Of a DNA stretch of 64,000 nt, positions 8,455 to 17,273 are shown in pieces (the stretch's first letter is position 1; each line of letters starts with the position of its first letter). Under the pieces are notes generated by a model. It ran no database searches and was not told the origin of the DNA. It saw only the letters and a list, made by a program, of their open reading frames with translations. The translations under genes and the position numbers were made by a program. The stretch lies in NCBI GenBank assembly GCA_002344215.1, contig DDSV01000050.1, positions 21,892-85,891 of the forward strand. The letters run 5' to 3'. Source of the DNA: Akkermansiaceae bacterium UBA2381 (GTDB taxonomy: Bacteria > Verrucomicrobiota > Verrucomicrobiia > Verrucomicrobiales > DEV007).

Positions 8455-9474
8455 TCAACCAAACATTTCCCGGGCGGAGAAGGCCACCCCGATCGCGGCG
8501 GATGAATCTCCTCCCGTTGCCCACTCAAACTCTGTCGTGACTTTGCCGGGGTCCACCGGGCTGTTTCGATAGACCGCCCAGGCACGCTCACGGAACCCTT
8601 CGCCGACCCATTCCAGATACTGATCACGGAAACTTGACTCAGCAAGTCCTCCGCCAATGACCACCAGTCCCGGATCAAATACCCGCACCAAATCAGCAAT
8701 GCCATAGCCGAAGATGTTGCCCTGCTGACGGAAGATACGAATCGCGAGTTCGTCGCCCTGTTGCGCAAAATCCCTCAGCCTGAAGGCCTTCTCTTCAACG
8801 GAGGAACCGTCATTCAGAGGGTGATTAACATGCTCCGGCTTCGAAAGTTCAACAGCAACCCGCCGACGGAGAGCGACCAATGACACCCACGCTTCCAGGC
8901 ACCCGTGAAGCCCGCAACTGCAACGGGGCAACTCACCATTCTCCTCACGGTGCGGGACTGAAATATGACCCACCTCGAGGGCAAGACCATTCGCGCCCTC
9001 ATAGGCTCGACCACCGGGAAGCACCAGTCCGCCACCCAATCCGGTACCGGGAGCGAGGAGAAGAAGAGCTCCAATATGTTTCCGCCGCACGGCGTATTCC
9101 CCGAGGGCGGCGGCATTCCCGTCGTTCGTCATGTAGACCGGCACTCCTCCAAGCCGCCGGGAATACAGATCCCTGACATTCGTTCCCACCCAGTCCGCCG
9201 CAAGATTCGCCTGAGCCCAGATTACCCCGTCACTTGAGGGTGCCGGAACATCCATCCCGATACCGCGAACCTGACTCCGCGAGACGCCGATCGCTCCGGT
9301 CAATTGATCAAGCGCCTGGTCAAGTTGTTGGAAAGTCGCCTCGTATCCGTCCTTCACATGGCTCCGGACCTCGACCATTTCGCCGACAAGTTCCCCCGCC
9401 TCGTCCACCAGCACCGATTTGACCGTCGTGCCTCCGATATCAAGCCCTGCAAAGTAATTATCGTTTTTAGCCAT
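8455..9474 (-). CDS. ROK-family sugar kinase
   Basis: A 339-residue cytosolic kinase of the ROK family, which phosphorylates glucose, N-acetylhexosamines or related sugars. The N-terminal ATP phosphate-binding motif LDIGGTTVKS is at about residues 10-19, and the ROK zinc site reads CSCGLHGCLEAW in the middle of the chain; GTGLGGGLVLPGG is the second phosphate loop. There is no DNA-binding HTH, so this is an enzyme rather than a NagC-type repressor. The start at 9474 is decided by a strong ribosome site, AAGGAGGG at 9489-9482, seven bases upstream, one of the few good Shine-Dalgarno sequences in the window. The exact sugar is not readable from sequence. Confidence 0.9.
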   Translation of the reverse strand: MAKNDNYFAGLDIGGTTVKSVLVDEAGELVGEMVEVRSHVKDGYEATFQQLDQALDQLTGAIGVSRSQVRGIGMDVPAPSSDGVIWAQANLAADWVGTNVRDLYSRRLGGVPVYMTNDGNAAALGEYAVRRKHIGALLLLAPGTGLGGGLVLPGGRAYEGANGLALEVGHISVPHREENGELPRCSCGLHGCLEAWVSLVALRRRVAVELSKPEHVNHPLNDGSSVEEKAFRLRDFAQQGDELAIRIFRQQGNIFGYGIADLVRVFDPGLVVIGGGLAESSFRDQYLEWVGEGFRERAWAVYRNSPVDPGKVTTEFEWATGGDSSAAIGVAFSAREMFG

Positions 9475-9716
9475 CGAAATACCCTCCTTGGAAAGCGCGC
9501 AATGATTACGCTCATGGAGTGGAAGCGTCAACGGACAAGTTTCTTACGGGCGGTTGACCAATCAGAAATTGTTATCTTTTCACTAACTGGCTACGAATCG
9601 ATACCCGTGATCAATCCGGATACTCGTTTCACTTTCTTTGGACAACAAATCCAGCGGCGTATCCACGCAGAAAATCGGGTCTGGATTTTCCGCGAGCGAA
9701 CTGGCACAGTAATCGG

Positions 9717-12035
9717 ATGACTGCCAAAGCTGCCGCCGCCCTGACCCTCCTTTCATTCTGCTCGATTCCCCTCTCCATCCAGGCGGAACAGGTGCTTGTT
9801 GAAGCCGAATCATTTTCAGAACTAGGGGGCTGGGAACTCGATACCCAGTTTATCGAAACGATGGGCTCGCCCTACCTCCTCGCTCATGGTCTCGGGAATC
9901 CCGTCGCGGATGCAAGCACCGAGGTGACTTTTCCCAAGGCCGGTGAATATCGTCTCTGGGTCAGGACCAAAAACTGGGTCGAAAAATTTGCCGCTGAAGT
10001 CGACGCCACGGCTGTCCCGGGACGCTTCAAGGTCAAGGTCGGTGATACGGCTGTCTCTCACGAATTCGGCAAAAAGGGTGCCGCCTGGCAGTGGGAGGAT
10101 GGCGGGACCGTTTCCATCAGTGACTTGAAGACCAGGATATCCCTGGTTGATCTCACCGGCTTTAACGGACGTTGTGATGCCGTCCTCTTCTCTAGCGATC
10201 CCGCCTTTGTTCCCGACAATTCAAGTGAAGTGCTCCCGGCCTGGCGGCGGACCATGCTCGGTATTCCTGCCGAGGCGACCACGGAGGGTCCCTTTGACAT
10301 CGTATTCGTCGGCGGCGGCTATTCCGGTGCCTGTGGTGCCGTATCAGCCGCCCGAATGGGGCTGAAAGTCGCGTTGCTCCAGAATCGATCCGTCCTGGGA
10401 GGAAACGGATCGTCCGAAGTCCGCGTCTGGGCCATGGGAAACACCCCTCCGGGTCTATATCCCGTCGGTGACATCGTCAGAGAGTTCGAAGACGACGCGA
10501 AGCTCTCACCCGGAACCTACGAGGAGTTCGAAGATGAGAAGAAACATAATATCGCAACGGCCGAGAAAAATCTGACCCTTTTTCTCAACCATCACGCCTA
10601 CAAAGTCGAGATGGCTTCAGAGACGAAGATCGAAGCCGTCCACGCTTTCGACACGCGCACCGGAGCGATCCGCCGATTCACCGCGAAAACGTTCTGTGAT
10701 ACCACCGGACACGGCACCATCGGAAAGATGGCGGGAGCCGATCACGAGATGGCTGAAAAGGGACGCATGGGCATGTCCAACATGTGGGCGTGGGAGAACA
10801 CCGACGCTCCACAGTCATTCCCCGAGACCCCCTGGGCGCTCCCGCTCGAAGAGGGCGACTTCCCCTACCCCCAGAAATTTCACGCACAATGGTTTTGGGA
10901 AAGCGGCTTCGACAAGCACCCGCTTCTCGATCTTGAAGAGGTCCGGGATTGGAATCTGATCGCCGGATTCGGTGCCTGGAACGCAATGAAAAACAAGGGG
11001 GCCTATGATCGATACGATCCGGATAAGCTAAGCCACAAAAACGCGCGCCTCACCTGGATGGCCTACGTTGGAGGCACCCGGGAAACACTGCAATTGCTGG
11101 GTGATGTCATCCTTACTGAAGAGGACATCGTCTCTAAAAAGCCCTTCGAAGACGGATGTGTTCTGACCACCTGGTCGGTTGATCTTCATTACCCCAACGA
11201 GCAGTATTCAAAGAAATTCCCGGAAAACCCGTTCATTTCCGTCGCCGTTCACGGGAAAGGAGTGGATCGGAAAAAAGGATACGCGGTGCCCTACCGCTGT
11301 TTCTATTCGCGAAATATCGAAAACCTCTTCATGGCCGGTCGCAACATCAGCGTTACCCATGAGGCTCTCGGAACAGTTCGAGTCATGAAAACCTGCGGCA
11401 TGATGGGTGTCGTCGTCGGCAAAGCCGCCGCGATCTGCGCAAAACACAATGTCACCCCGCGGGAGGTCTATTATCAGCACCTCGACGAGCTTGTTGAATT
11501 GCTCAAGCTTCCCGGCAATGTGCGCCGTGCAAGTCTGAACGACGCCTTCGCCGTCGACCCGTCCCTACCCGATCTCGCTGAAGAGGAAACAGAATGGATC
11601 ACCCTGAGCCAACTCGAAGGCATTGTCATTGATGATGAAAAAGCGGTTCGCACCGGAACCTGGACCCACGGGGAGGGACTCAAGAACTATGTCGAAAGCG
11701 GATATCACTACGCTTCCCCCGCCGGCAGCGGAGCCGCGGCAAGCGCAACGGCCACCTTCGAATTTTCCGTTCCAAAAGACGGAGAATACGAAGTTAGAAT
11801 CTCCCACCAGTCCCATGAAAACCGCTCGTCGAAAACTCCGGTCACGGTGAACTCGGCGGATGGCTCGAAGACCATTCCCGTGAACCAGAAAATTGCCCCC
11901 CCGCTGGCAAAAGGATTCTTCGGCCTCGGCGTCTTTCGTTTCGAGGCAGGCAAGCCGGCCTCGGTCGTGGTTTCCAACGAAGGAGCCGACGGAAACGTTC
12001 ACATTGATGCGGTCCAGGTGATCGAACAGAAGTAG
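9717..12035 (+). CDS. secreted FAD-dependent oxidoreductase
   Basis: A 772-residue exported protein. After a signal peptide (about residues 1-22) comes a beta-sandwich-like region (VLVEAESFSELGGWEL...), then an FAD_oxidored (PF12831-like) core starting with the Rossmann motif FVGGGYSGACGAVSAARMG at about residue 200 and the LQNRSVLGGNGSSEVRVWA segment typical of this family. The FAD-binding C-terminal part reads NLFMAGRNISVTHEALGT at about residue 540. A final ~150 residues form another beta-sandwich domain (FEFSVPKDGEYEVRISH). The enzyme probably oxidises a carbohydrate outside the cytoplasm. It is followed on the same strand by a PAS-AraC regulator and divergent from a ROK kinase, suggesting a sugar-use gene set. 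Confidence 0.88.
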   Translation: MTAKAAAALTLLSFCSIPLSIQAEQVLVEAESFSELGGWELDTQFIETMGSPYLLAHGLGNPVADASTEVTFPKAGEYRLWVRTKNWVEKFAAEVDATAVPGRFKVKVGDTAVSHEFGKKGAAWQWEDGGTVSISDLKTRISLVDLTGFNGRCDAVLFSSDPAFVPDNSSEVLPAWRRTMLGIPAEATTEGPFDIVFVGGGYSGACGAVSAARMGLKVALLQNRSVLGGNGSSEVRVWAMGNTPPGLYPVGDIVREFEDDAKLSPGTYEEFEDEKKHNIATAEKNLTLFLNHHAYKVEMASETKIEAVHAFDTRTGAIRRFTAKTFCDTTGHGTIGKMAGADHEMAEKGRMGMSNMWAWENTDAPQSFPETPWALPLEEGDFPYPQKFHAQWFWESGFDKHPLLDLEEVRDWNLIAGFGAWNAMKNKGAYDRYDPDKLSHKNARLTWMAYVGGTRETLQLLGDVILTEEDIVSKKPFEDGCVLTTWSVDLHYPNEQYSKKFPENPFISVAVHGKGVDRKKGYAVPYRCFYSRNIENLFMAGRNISVTHEALGTVRVMKTCGMMGVVVGKAAAICAKHNVTPREVYYQHLDELVELLKLPGNVRRASLNDAFAVDPSLPDLAEEETEWITLSQLEGIVIDDEKAVRTGTWTHGEGLKNYVESGYHYASPAGSGAAASATATFEFSVPKDGEYEVRISHQSHENRSSKTPVTVNSADGSKTIPVNQKIAPPLAKGFFGLGVFRFEAGKPASVVVSNEGADGNVHIDAVQVIEQK

Positions 12036-12138
12036 CCGGAAACACTTCCTCATGCCCCACATCTCCCGGTGAGTGCGTCACTGCGTATGAGAATATCTTT
12101 GTGATGTTTCGGCCGTGGCTTACTCTCGCTGAGAGCAC

Positions 12139-12882
12139 ATGTCGAAGCATACTGAAACGCTCAAGTCGGAGTTTCTTGGCGGGATATCTCCGACCACGCA
12201 CTTTGAAGTGCTCTTTGATCATCTGCCCGGAGTTTCCTTTTTCGCGAAGAACCGGGACTTTCAGATTGTCTCTGCCAACCGTGCTTTCTGGGAACGACTC
12301 GGCGGCAGTTCAGAATCGGATGTAATCGGAAAAAATGATTTCGAACTTTTCCCGGAACAACTTGCCCGCAAATTCAGAGAGGATGACGAACAGGTCATCG
12401 CAACGGGTAAACCGAAGCTGAAGATCGTTGAACTCTTTTTTAATCTGCAGGGGTTGCCCGATTGGTACTTCACCAACAAGTTCCCCGTCTTCGGTCGCGG
12501 GGGTTCTGTCATCGGGGTGATGGGAACGGTTCAAAGCTACTCCGGCGGTCGATCCGCCCTGACGCCCCATCTTCAGATCGACCGGGCCGTCAGCTATATC
12601 CGCGACCATTTTCATGAGGCGGTCAATCTTACCGATCTGGCAAAGCGAACCGGCATGTCGGTCCGTCAATTCAACCGCAGATTTCGCGAGGTCTTCGGGA
12701 CGAACCCCCGCACTTTCCTCATCAAGACGCGAATTCAAGCCGCCTGCGAAGTGCTCCGGAGCAGCGACAAAGCCATTGCCGAAATCGCTCTGGACTTCGG
12801 CTTCTGCGACCAGAGCGCCTTTACCCAGCATTTTCGAAAGCACATGGGTCTGACGCCTGCGGCGTATCGGAAGCGGAGTTAA
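12139..12882 (+). CDS. PAS-domain AraC-family transcriptional regulator
   Basis: A 247-residue regulator. Residues ~20-135 form a PAS domain (FEVLFDHLPGVSFFAKNRD, then SANRAFWERLGG and a closing VIGVMGTVQSY); residues ~150-245 form the AraC/XylS double helix-turn-helix (HFHEAVNLTDLAKRTGMSVR, AIAEIALDFGFCDQSAFTQH, and the final HMGLTPAAYRK). PAS in place of the usual cupin sensor implies the input may be a small ligand or redox state rather than a sugar bound in a cupin. It lies 103 bases downstream of the FAD oxidoreductase and may regulate it. Confidence 0.88.
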   Translation: MSKHTETLKSEFLGGISPTTHFEVLFDHLPGVSFFAKNRDFQIVSANRAFWERLGGSSESDVIGKNDFELFPEQLARKFREDDEQVIATGKPKLKIVELFFNLQGLPDWYFTNKFPVFGRGGSVIGVMGTVQSYSGGRSALTPHLQIDRAVSYIRDHFHEAVNLTDLAKRTGMSVRQFNRRFREVFGTNPRTFLIKTRIQAACEVLRSSDKAIAEIALDFGFCDQSAFTQHFRKHMGLTPAAYRKRS

Positions 12883-12918
12883 AACCCGACTGGGAGTGCA
12901 GAGGGTTCAGACGAGCAA

Positions 12919-14286
12919 TCAACCCTGTTGTGTTTCAGACAAAGCATCCTGAAAAACCTGCGCAGTGACTTCAGCCATCCTCATTCGGTTGTTTGACGAT
13001 TCGACCCACACCCTTCCCTTTTCCCCGAACCGGGTCGCCGCTACCGGATCGGCAAGTAGGTCGGAAAGCTTCGATGCGAGATCGGAGGGATCCTCCGGTT
13101 TGCAAAGCAAGCCTCCACCACTAGCTGCAATCATTTCCGGGAAAGCCCCACGGTCAGGCACCACGACAGGGAGACCGCAGGCCATCGCCTCCAGGGCGTA
13201 GATCCCCTTTGGCTCGGCGAAACGGGCAGGAACGGTAAAGAGGTCAATGCCCCTGAGAAACTCCATCTTTGCCTCCGCATCAGGTGCTTCAAGAGGGAGA
13301 AACCGATCCGAGAGGCCCGCCACCTCAATTCGGGCGAGTTGCGAGAGGTAAAACTCGCGATCCTTTTCCGACAGCCAACCTCCGGCGTGAAAGCGCAGAT
13401 CCGGGAAGCGCGGGGCGAGCTCTATAAACGCACTCACGGCGAGGTCGAAGCCCTTTTCCGGGGCAAGGCGGGCAAAATAGCCAAGCACTTTCCCGGGAGC
13501 CTTGTTCCTTCTGGCGCGGTAAACTGAATCGAACTCGGACACGGTGACGCCCAATGGGGTGAGGTGAAACTTCTCCGCCGACACCTTCAGCAGTTTGCTC
13601 ATCTGTTCGCGATAGAAGCCGGAGAAGGTAATAAATCCGTCCGCTTCCTGAGCAAGGCGCTGCATCTCATGCAAGACTTGCGATTTCCAAGGCTCCAGAA
13701 GTTCATCGAGGAACACGTCGTCTCCCTGCAGGGTGACTAAAACGGGCACGCCGAGTTCGCGTTTCAGCGCCGGAATGGAGCCGCCCACCAGGAGGTTGGT
13801 AAGACAAATGAGGTCCGGCTTGGCGACTTCTTTCAACCACTGTACCAATCGTGAGACTTCCTTGCGTTGAAAGCCGTCCTCGCCCCGCACCATCGAAAGG
13901 GTAAGCGATCCGAGTTCCTTTGCGCTAACCGAAAGGGCCCCCGAGGCGACCCGTTTGATTAAACGCGGATTGTCGAGCCAGCGATCGAAGAACGCGGGGA
14001 GGTGGCGGAAGAGCGGAATCTTCTGCTGGAGGTAGACATTGATTCCGCCAAAAAAGACCTGATCGATGGAACGGTCCTCTTCGTCGACGCGGATGGGAGT
14101 GTAGAGCGGCAACAGGGTAACGTCCCACCCGAGCGAGGAGAGTCCGGCAGCGAGCGCGTTGTCGCGCAGGCAACTTCCGCAATACATGCCGCCTGCCCCG
14201 GCAGTGAGATAAACGATCTTGGGTGGGTGGCTCACAGGACGTGGAGAATAATATTGGAACTCCGGAAAATGACGCCGCAAAGGCAT
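12919..14286 (-). CDS. glycosyltransferase family 4 protein
   Basis: A 455-residue GT-B glycosyltransferase that transfers a sugar from a nucleotide-sugar donor. The N-terminal domain opens with PPKIVYLTAGAGGMYCGSCL, whose glycine-rich loop is typical of GT4 enzymes; the C-terminal domain contains LGYFARLAPEKGFDLAV (donor binding) and the YALEAMACGLPVVVPDRG motif with the catalytic-type glutamates. The ATG at 14286 was taken; the codon just upstream is TTG. The gene stands alone, convergent with the AraC regulator and divergent from a PQQ-type propeller gene, so no polysaccharide cluster gives the acceptor. Confidence 0.88.
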   Translation of the reverse strand: MPLRRHFPEFQYYSPRPVSHPPKIVYLTAGAGGMYCGSCLRDNALAAGLSSLGWDVTLLPLYTPIRVDEEDRSIDQVFFGGINVYLQQKIPLFRHLPAFFDRWLDNPRLIKRVASGALSVSAKELGSLTLSMVRGEDGFQRKEVSRLVQWLKEVAKPDLICLTNLLVGGSIPALKRELGVPVLVTLQGDDVFLDELLEPWKSQVLHEMQRLAQEADGFITFSGFYREQMSKLLKVSAEKFHLTPLGVTVSEFDSVYRARRNKAPGKVLGYFARLAPEKGFDLAVSAFIELAPRFPDLRFHAGGWLSEKDREFYLSQLARIEVAGLSDRFLPLEAPDAEAKMEFLRGIDLFTVPARFAEPKGIYALEAMACGLPVVVPDRGAFPEMIAASGGGLLCKPEDPSDLASKLSDLLADPVAATRFGEKGRVWVESSNNRMRMAEVTAQVFQDALSETQQG

Positions 14287-14347
14287 CAATCCGCCAGCGA
14301 AACCCGCTCGCGCTTTTACGGATTACGCGTCAGAATTCACTCGCGTC

Positions 14348-15892
14348 ATGAAAGCCGTCCATTTTTTCCTCCTCTTCGCAACTCTACCCGCCTTCGCCGA
14401 CGACTGGCCGCAGTGGAGGGGACCACTTCGCAACGGAATTGTCCCCGGTTCCGTCGATCTACCGGAGACGCTCAACGATGAAAATGCCCCGGTAAAACTA
14501 TGGGAAACCACCGAGGAGATCCCGAGCGACCACTACGGCGGTCATGGCAGTGTCGCCGTGACGGGCGGCAGGGTCTTTCTTTCGCTTGTCTGGCATCGCG
14601 ACGAGCCCACTGAGACACGCCGCATCGACGGTGACGTGCTTTCCAAACTCGACTATCGGGGCACAGGCTCGCTGACGAAAGAAATCGTCGATAAGATGGA
14701 GACGGATCGCGAGAACCTGAGCCGTCGCCTGCGTGGTGAAGCCCTCGACAAATGGGCGCAGGACTGGGTTGATGCGAACATTGACGAAAAGACGAAGCTC
14801 TCCCTCGGAGGCTGGATCATCGGCCGTTTCAAGAAGGGTCCCACGGCAATCCCCCTTTCTGTCTACGAAACGCTTAACACGGTTTCAAAACAGGTCTTTT
14901 CCAGCCAGGCCGAAGTCGAGGCCTGGGTAAATGCGCAGAACTTCGAACCTCCCATCCGCGACCAGATCATCGCGGCGATCCCGAACACAATGAAGGTCGC
15001 CGACGACGTCGTGATGTGCCTCGACGCTTCCTCGGGAGCAGAACGCTGGCGTTTCAAGGCACCCGGATTCCCGAGCGGTCGGGCTTCTTCGAGCACGCCT
15101 GCCGTCTTCGATGGCAAGGTCTATGCGGCCCTTAGCGAAAAGCTCTACTGTCTCGACGCCGAAAAGGGCACGATCATTTGGGAGTCACCTCTCTCCGGGA
15201 AGAAGGGGCCGGCTTCCTCGCCACTCGTGATCGAAGGCAAAGTCTACCTCCTTCAGAATTCGCTGACCGCCTGGGAGGCGGCGAACGGGAAGGAGCTTTG
15301 GAAAAACGCGGACGTGAAGGGATCGAATTCCTCCCCGGTCGCGTGGAAGCAACTTATCATCGCGAATTCGCAGGGCCAGGTCGTGGCGACGGATCGGGAG
15401 ACCGGCAAAACAATCTGGTCAGTCCCCGGCGGTGGCGACGCGACTCCCGCAGTGGTCGAGGACACCCTCGTCGTCACCAGCACCCTTGATGGAAAGAACC
15501 TCATTGCTTACGATCTCTCTGACACCGGAGCAAAGGAGCGCTGGTCCTACGGCTTCCTCGCGCAGCGCTACAGCGCCAGCCCAATCGTCCACGAGGGTTA
15601 TGTCTACCACCTCTGCAGCGACCGCCACCTTTGCCTCGATCTCGAGACCGGCTCGGTGAAGTGGGAGCGCCAGGCCCAATCCTCGATTTCCTCACCGCTT
15701 CTTGCTGATGGGAAACTGCTTGTTTACGAGAACCGGGGCGGATTTGTCAGCCTGCTCCGCGCCGGCTCGGATAGCTACGAGATCGTCGGCAAGGCCAAGG
15801 TTGGCGCTCTCTACTGCGCCTCCCCCGCCCTCGTCGGAAAAACAATCTACCTTCGCACGGCGAAATCAGTGGCGGCTTATCAGTTCCAGTGA
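14348..15892 (+). CDS. exported PQQ-type beta-propeller protein
   Basis: A 514-residue exported protein: signal peptide MKAVHFFLLFATLPAFA, then DDWPQWRGPLRNG, the opening usual in Verrucomicrobiota/Planctomycetota PQQ-binding-like propeller proteins. Residues ~90-220 form a helical insertion, then repeated blades follow with Trp-docking-type text such as VMCLDASSGAERWRFKA, LYCLDAEKGTIIWESPL and LCLDLETGSVKWERQ. Members resemble BamB or quinoprotein dehydrogenases; here there is no visible dehydrogenase Cys-Cys pair or calcium-site Asp pattern that I can assign, so enzymatic activity is uncertain. A second propeller of the same kind lies at 58132-59463. Confidence 0.87.
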   Translation: MKAVHFFLLFATLPAFADDWPQWRGPLRNGIVPGSVDLPETLNDENAPVKLWETTEEIPSDHYGGHGSVAVTGGRVFLSLVWHRDEPTETRRIDGDVLSKLDYRGTGSLTKEIVDKMETDRENLSRRLRGEALDKWAQDWVDANIDEKTKLSLGGWIIGRFKKGPTAIPLSVYETLNTVSKQVFSSQAEVEAWVNAQNFEPPIRDQIIAAIPNTMKVADDVVMCLDASSGAERWRFKAPGFPSGRASSSTPAVFDGKVYAALSEKLYCLDAEKGTIIWESPLSGKKGPASSPLVIEGKVYLLQNSLTAWEAANGKELWKNADVKGSNSSPVAWKQLIIANSQGQVVATDRETGKTIWSVPGGGDATPAVVEDTLVVTSTLDGKNLIAYDLSDTGAKERWSYGFLAQRYSASPIVHEGYVYHLCSDRHLCLDLETGSVKWERQAQSSISSPLLADGKLLVYENRGGFVSLLRAGSDSYEIVGKAKVGALYCASPALVGKTIYLRTAKSVAAYQFQ

Positions 15893-15935
15893 CCTCACCG
15901 TCCTGAAGAAAAAGGAAAGAAAGGGAGAATTCCTC

Positions 15936-15963
15936 TTTACAGACAGATCTGTCTGTCTATACT
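15936..15963 (+). promoter_or_regulatory. promoter with an 18-bp palindromic TetR operator between -35 and -10
   Basis: A perfect palindrome, ACAGACAGATCTGTCTGT, occupies 15939-15956. It lies exactly between a -35-like TTTACA (15936-15941) and a -10-like TATACT (15958-15963), separated by 16 bases, so a bound dimer would block RNA polymerase. The TetR gene starts at 15975, only a dozen bases after the -10 box, so its mRNA would be nearly leaderless. The position makes autorepression by the following TetR protein very likely. Confidence 0.75.
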
Positions 15964-15974
15964 GTGGCATCGCA

Positions 15975-16535
15975 ATGAAGAAGCCAAACGCAAGAGAACG
16001 GATCCTTGAGACAGCCGGAAGGTTATTCTTTGAGAAGGGCTACTCCGGGGTTGGCATCAACGAAATTATCGAGAAAGCCGGCACCGCAAAGGCGAGCTTT
16101 TATCAATACTATCCCTCAAAAGAATCTCTCTGTGAGGCATGGCTCCGTTCGGTTCACGACAATTCGGAAGATTTTCGAACCGAACTTCTTCAAAAGTGCT
16201 GCTCACCCGTCGAAAAATTGGCCTGCTATTTTGATCAACTCGAGAAATTCCTGATCAGCGGAGGGTTTCGCGGATGCCCCTATTCAAACACGGGGGCGGT
16301 ATCTGACGATTACTGCTCCGGGATCGCCGAACAGATTCAATCCCACAAAGAATCCATTCGTGGCTTTTTTCGGGCAATTTCCGCCCTCCAATTCAGCGAT
16401 CACGAAAGAGCCGACGAAACGGGAGATCGAATTTTCATCCTATACTCAGGAGCGACCAGCGAAGCTCAGAACCTGAAGGCAATCTGGCCAGTTCACGTGG
16501 CGAGAAAAGCGGCCGTGGAGATGCTTAAGAATTGA
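15975..16535 (+). CDS. TetR/AcrR-family transcriptional repressor
   Basis: A 186-residue regulator. The N-terminal TetR helix-turn-helix spans about residues 6-52 (RERILETAGRLFFEKGY, then INEIIEKAGTAKASFYQYYP with the family's F/YxxF/YxxKxxL pattern). The C-terminal ligand domain contains several Cys residues (CCSPVEKLACYF and RGCPYSNTG), which could make it redox- or electrophile-responsive, though that is inference. A perfect palindrome overlaps its own promoter, and a related palindrome lies just downstream before an ECF sigma gene on the same strand, so it probably represses both. The ATG at 15975 gives the standard family start; the open frame continues upstream into the previous gene. 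Confidence 0.92.
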   Translation: MKKPNARERILETAGRLFFEKGYSGVGINEIIEKAGTAKASFYQYYPSKESLCEAWLRSVHDNSEDFRTELLQKCCSPVEKLACYFDQLEKFLISGGFRGCPYSNTGAVSDDYCSGIAEQIQSHKESIRGFFRAISALQFSDHERADETGDRIFILYSGATSEAQNLKAIWPVHVARKAAVEMLKN

Positions 16536-16541
16536 TTTTTT

Positions 16542-16571
16542 TTGACCCAAGAAACAGACAGAACGTTCTGT
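16542..16571 (+). promoter_or_regulatory. second TetR-type operator upstream of the ECF sigma gene
   Basis: The sequence ACAGACAGAACGTTCTGT at 16554-16571 shares its whole left half (ACAGACAGA) with the operator before the TetR gene and contains the perfect 14-bp palindrome ACAGAACGTTCTGT (16558-16571). A -35-like TTGACC lies at 16542-16547; the -10 is less clear (TGTTAT at 16569-16574 would give a long spacer). The sigma gene begins at 16588 with a TAAGGA ribosome site. Confidence 0.6.
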
Positions 16572-16587
16572 TATTTAAGGAAATGTA

Positions 16588-17196
16588 ATGAAGACAGCCA
16601 AGCCCATGAACACCCACTCGCTCGAGCCGAACAACTGGAACCTCGCCTATCGCGAGTATCTGATTCATTTCGCGCTTTCACGAATTTCTGACTACGGGAC
16701 CGCCGAAGACCTGGTGCAGGAGACCTTTCTGTCCGGGTGGAAAGGACGCCGCCACTTCCGCGGAGATTGCTCCGAGCGCACCTGGCTCGTCGGAATTCTG
16801 AAAAATAAGATAATCGACCACTACCGGAAATCGGGGCGCCGCCCTGCCATTCTTTCAGGAGACTTTGACAGTGATCGCCTTGATGGCTCCGAATCAAGTT
16901 CGTGGATAGACAGACAGCCGGACCTTCGGACAGCCGGACAACCAGTTGCCGAGGTGGAATCGAACGAGTTCCTGGAGGATCTTGAGACAGCGGTGGCCAA
17001 CCTTCCCGAAAAAATGGGATTGGCCTTCAGAATGAGAGAACTGGAAGGGTACTCGACCGAAGAAATCGTGGACGCCCTCGATATTTCCAAGTCCAACCTC
17101 TGGGTTCTTATCCACCGCGCCAAACAAACGCTCAGCGAAGAGTTAAAGGAGAACTGGGAGGGAATTGGATCGTTCGGCGAAAGGGAGGCCGCCTAG
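16588..17196 (+). CDS. ECF-type RNA polymerase sigma factor
   Basis: A 202-residue sigma-70 family protein of the extracytoplasmic function type, with only regions 2 and 4. Region 2 reads DYGTAEDLVQETFLSGW followed by the -10-contacting helix TWLVGILKNKIIDHYRKSGR; region 4 reads MRELEGYSTEEIVDALDISK with the HTH continuing through NLWVLIHRAKQTL. TAAGGA sits about ten bases before the ATG. It follows a TetR repressor gene and has its own operator-like palindrome, so its expression is probably induced when the repressor is released. No classical zinc-finger anti-sigma gene follows; the next small frame (17274-17531) lacks HxxxCxxC. Confidence 0.9.
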   Translation: MKTAKPMNTHSLEPNNWNLAYREYLIHFALSRISDYGTAEDLVQETFLSGWKGRRHFRGDCSERTWLVGILKNKIIDHYRKSGRRPAILSGDFDSDRLDGSESSSWIDRQPDLRTAGQPVAEVESNEFLEDLETAVANLPEKMGLAFRMRELEGYSTEEIVDALDISKSNLWVLIHRAKQTLSEELKENWEGIGSFGEREAA

Positions 17197-17273
17197 CGAC
17201 CTTTCCCGCTACCCGTAAAAATCGGGAATTTTCCGGTCATCTGGATCGTCCAACTCAAAACCACCTCGGGATC

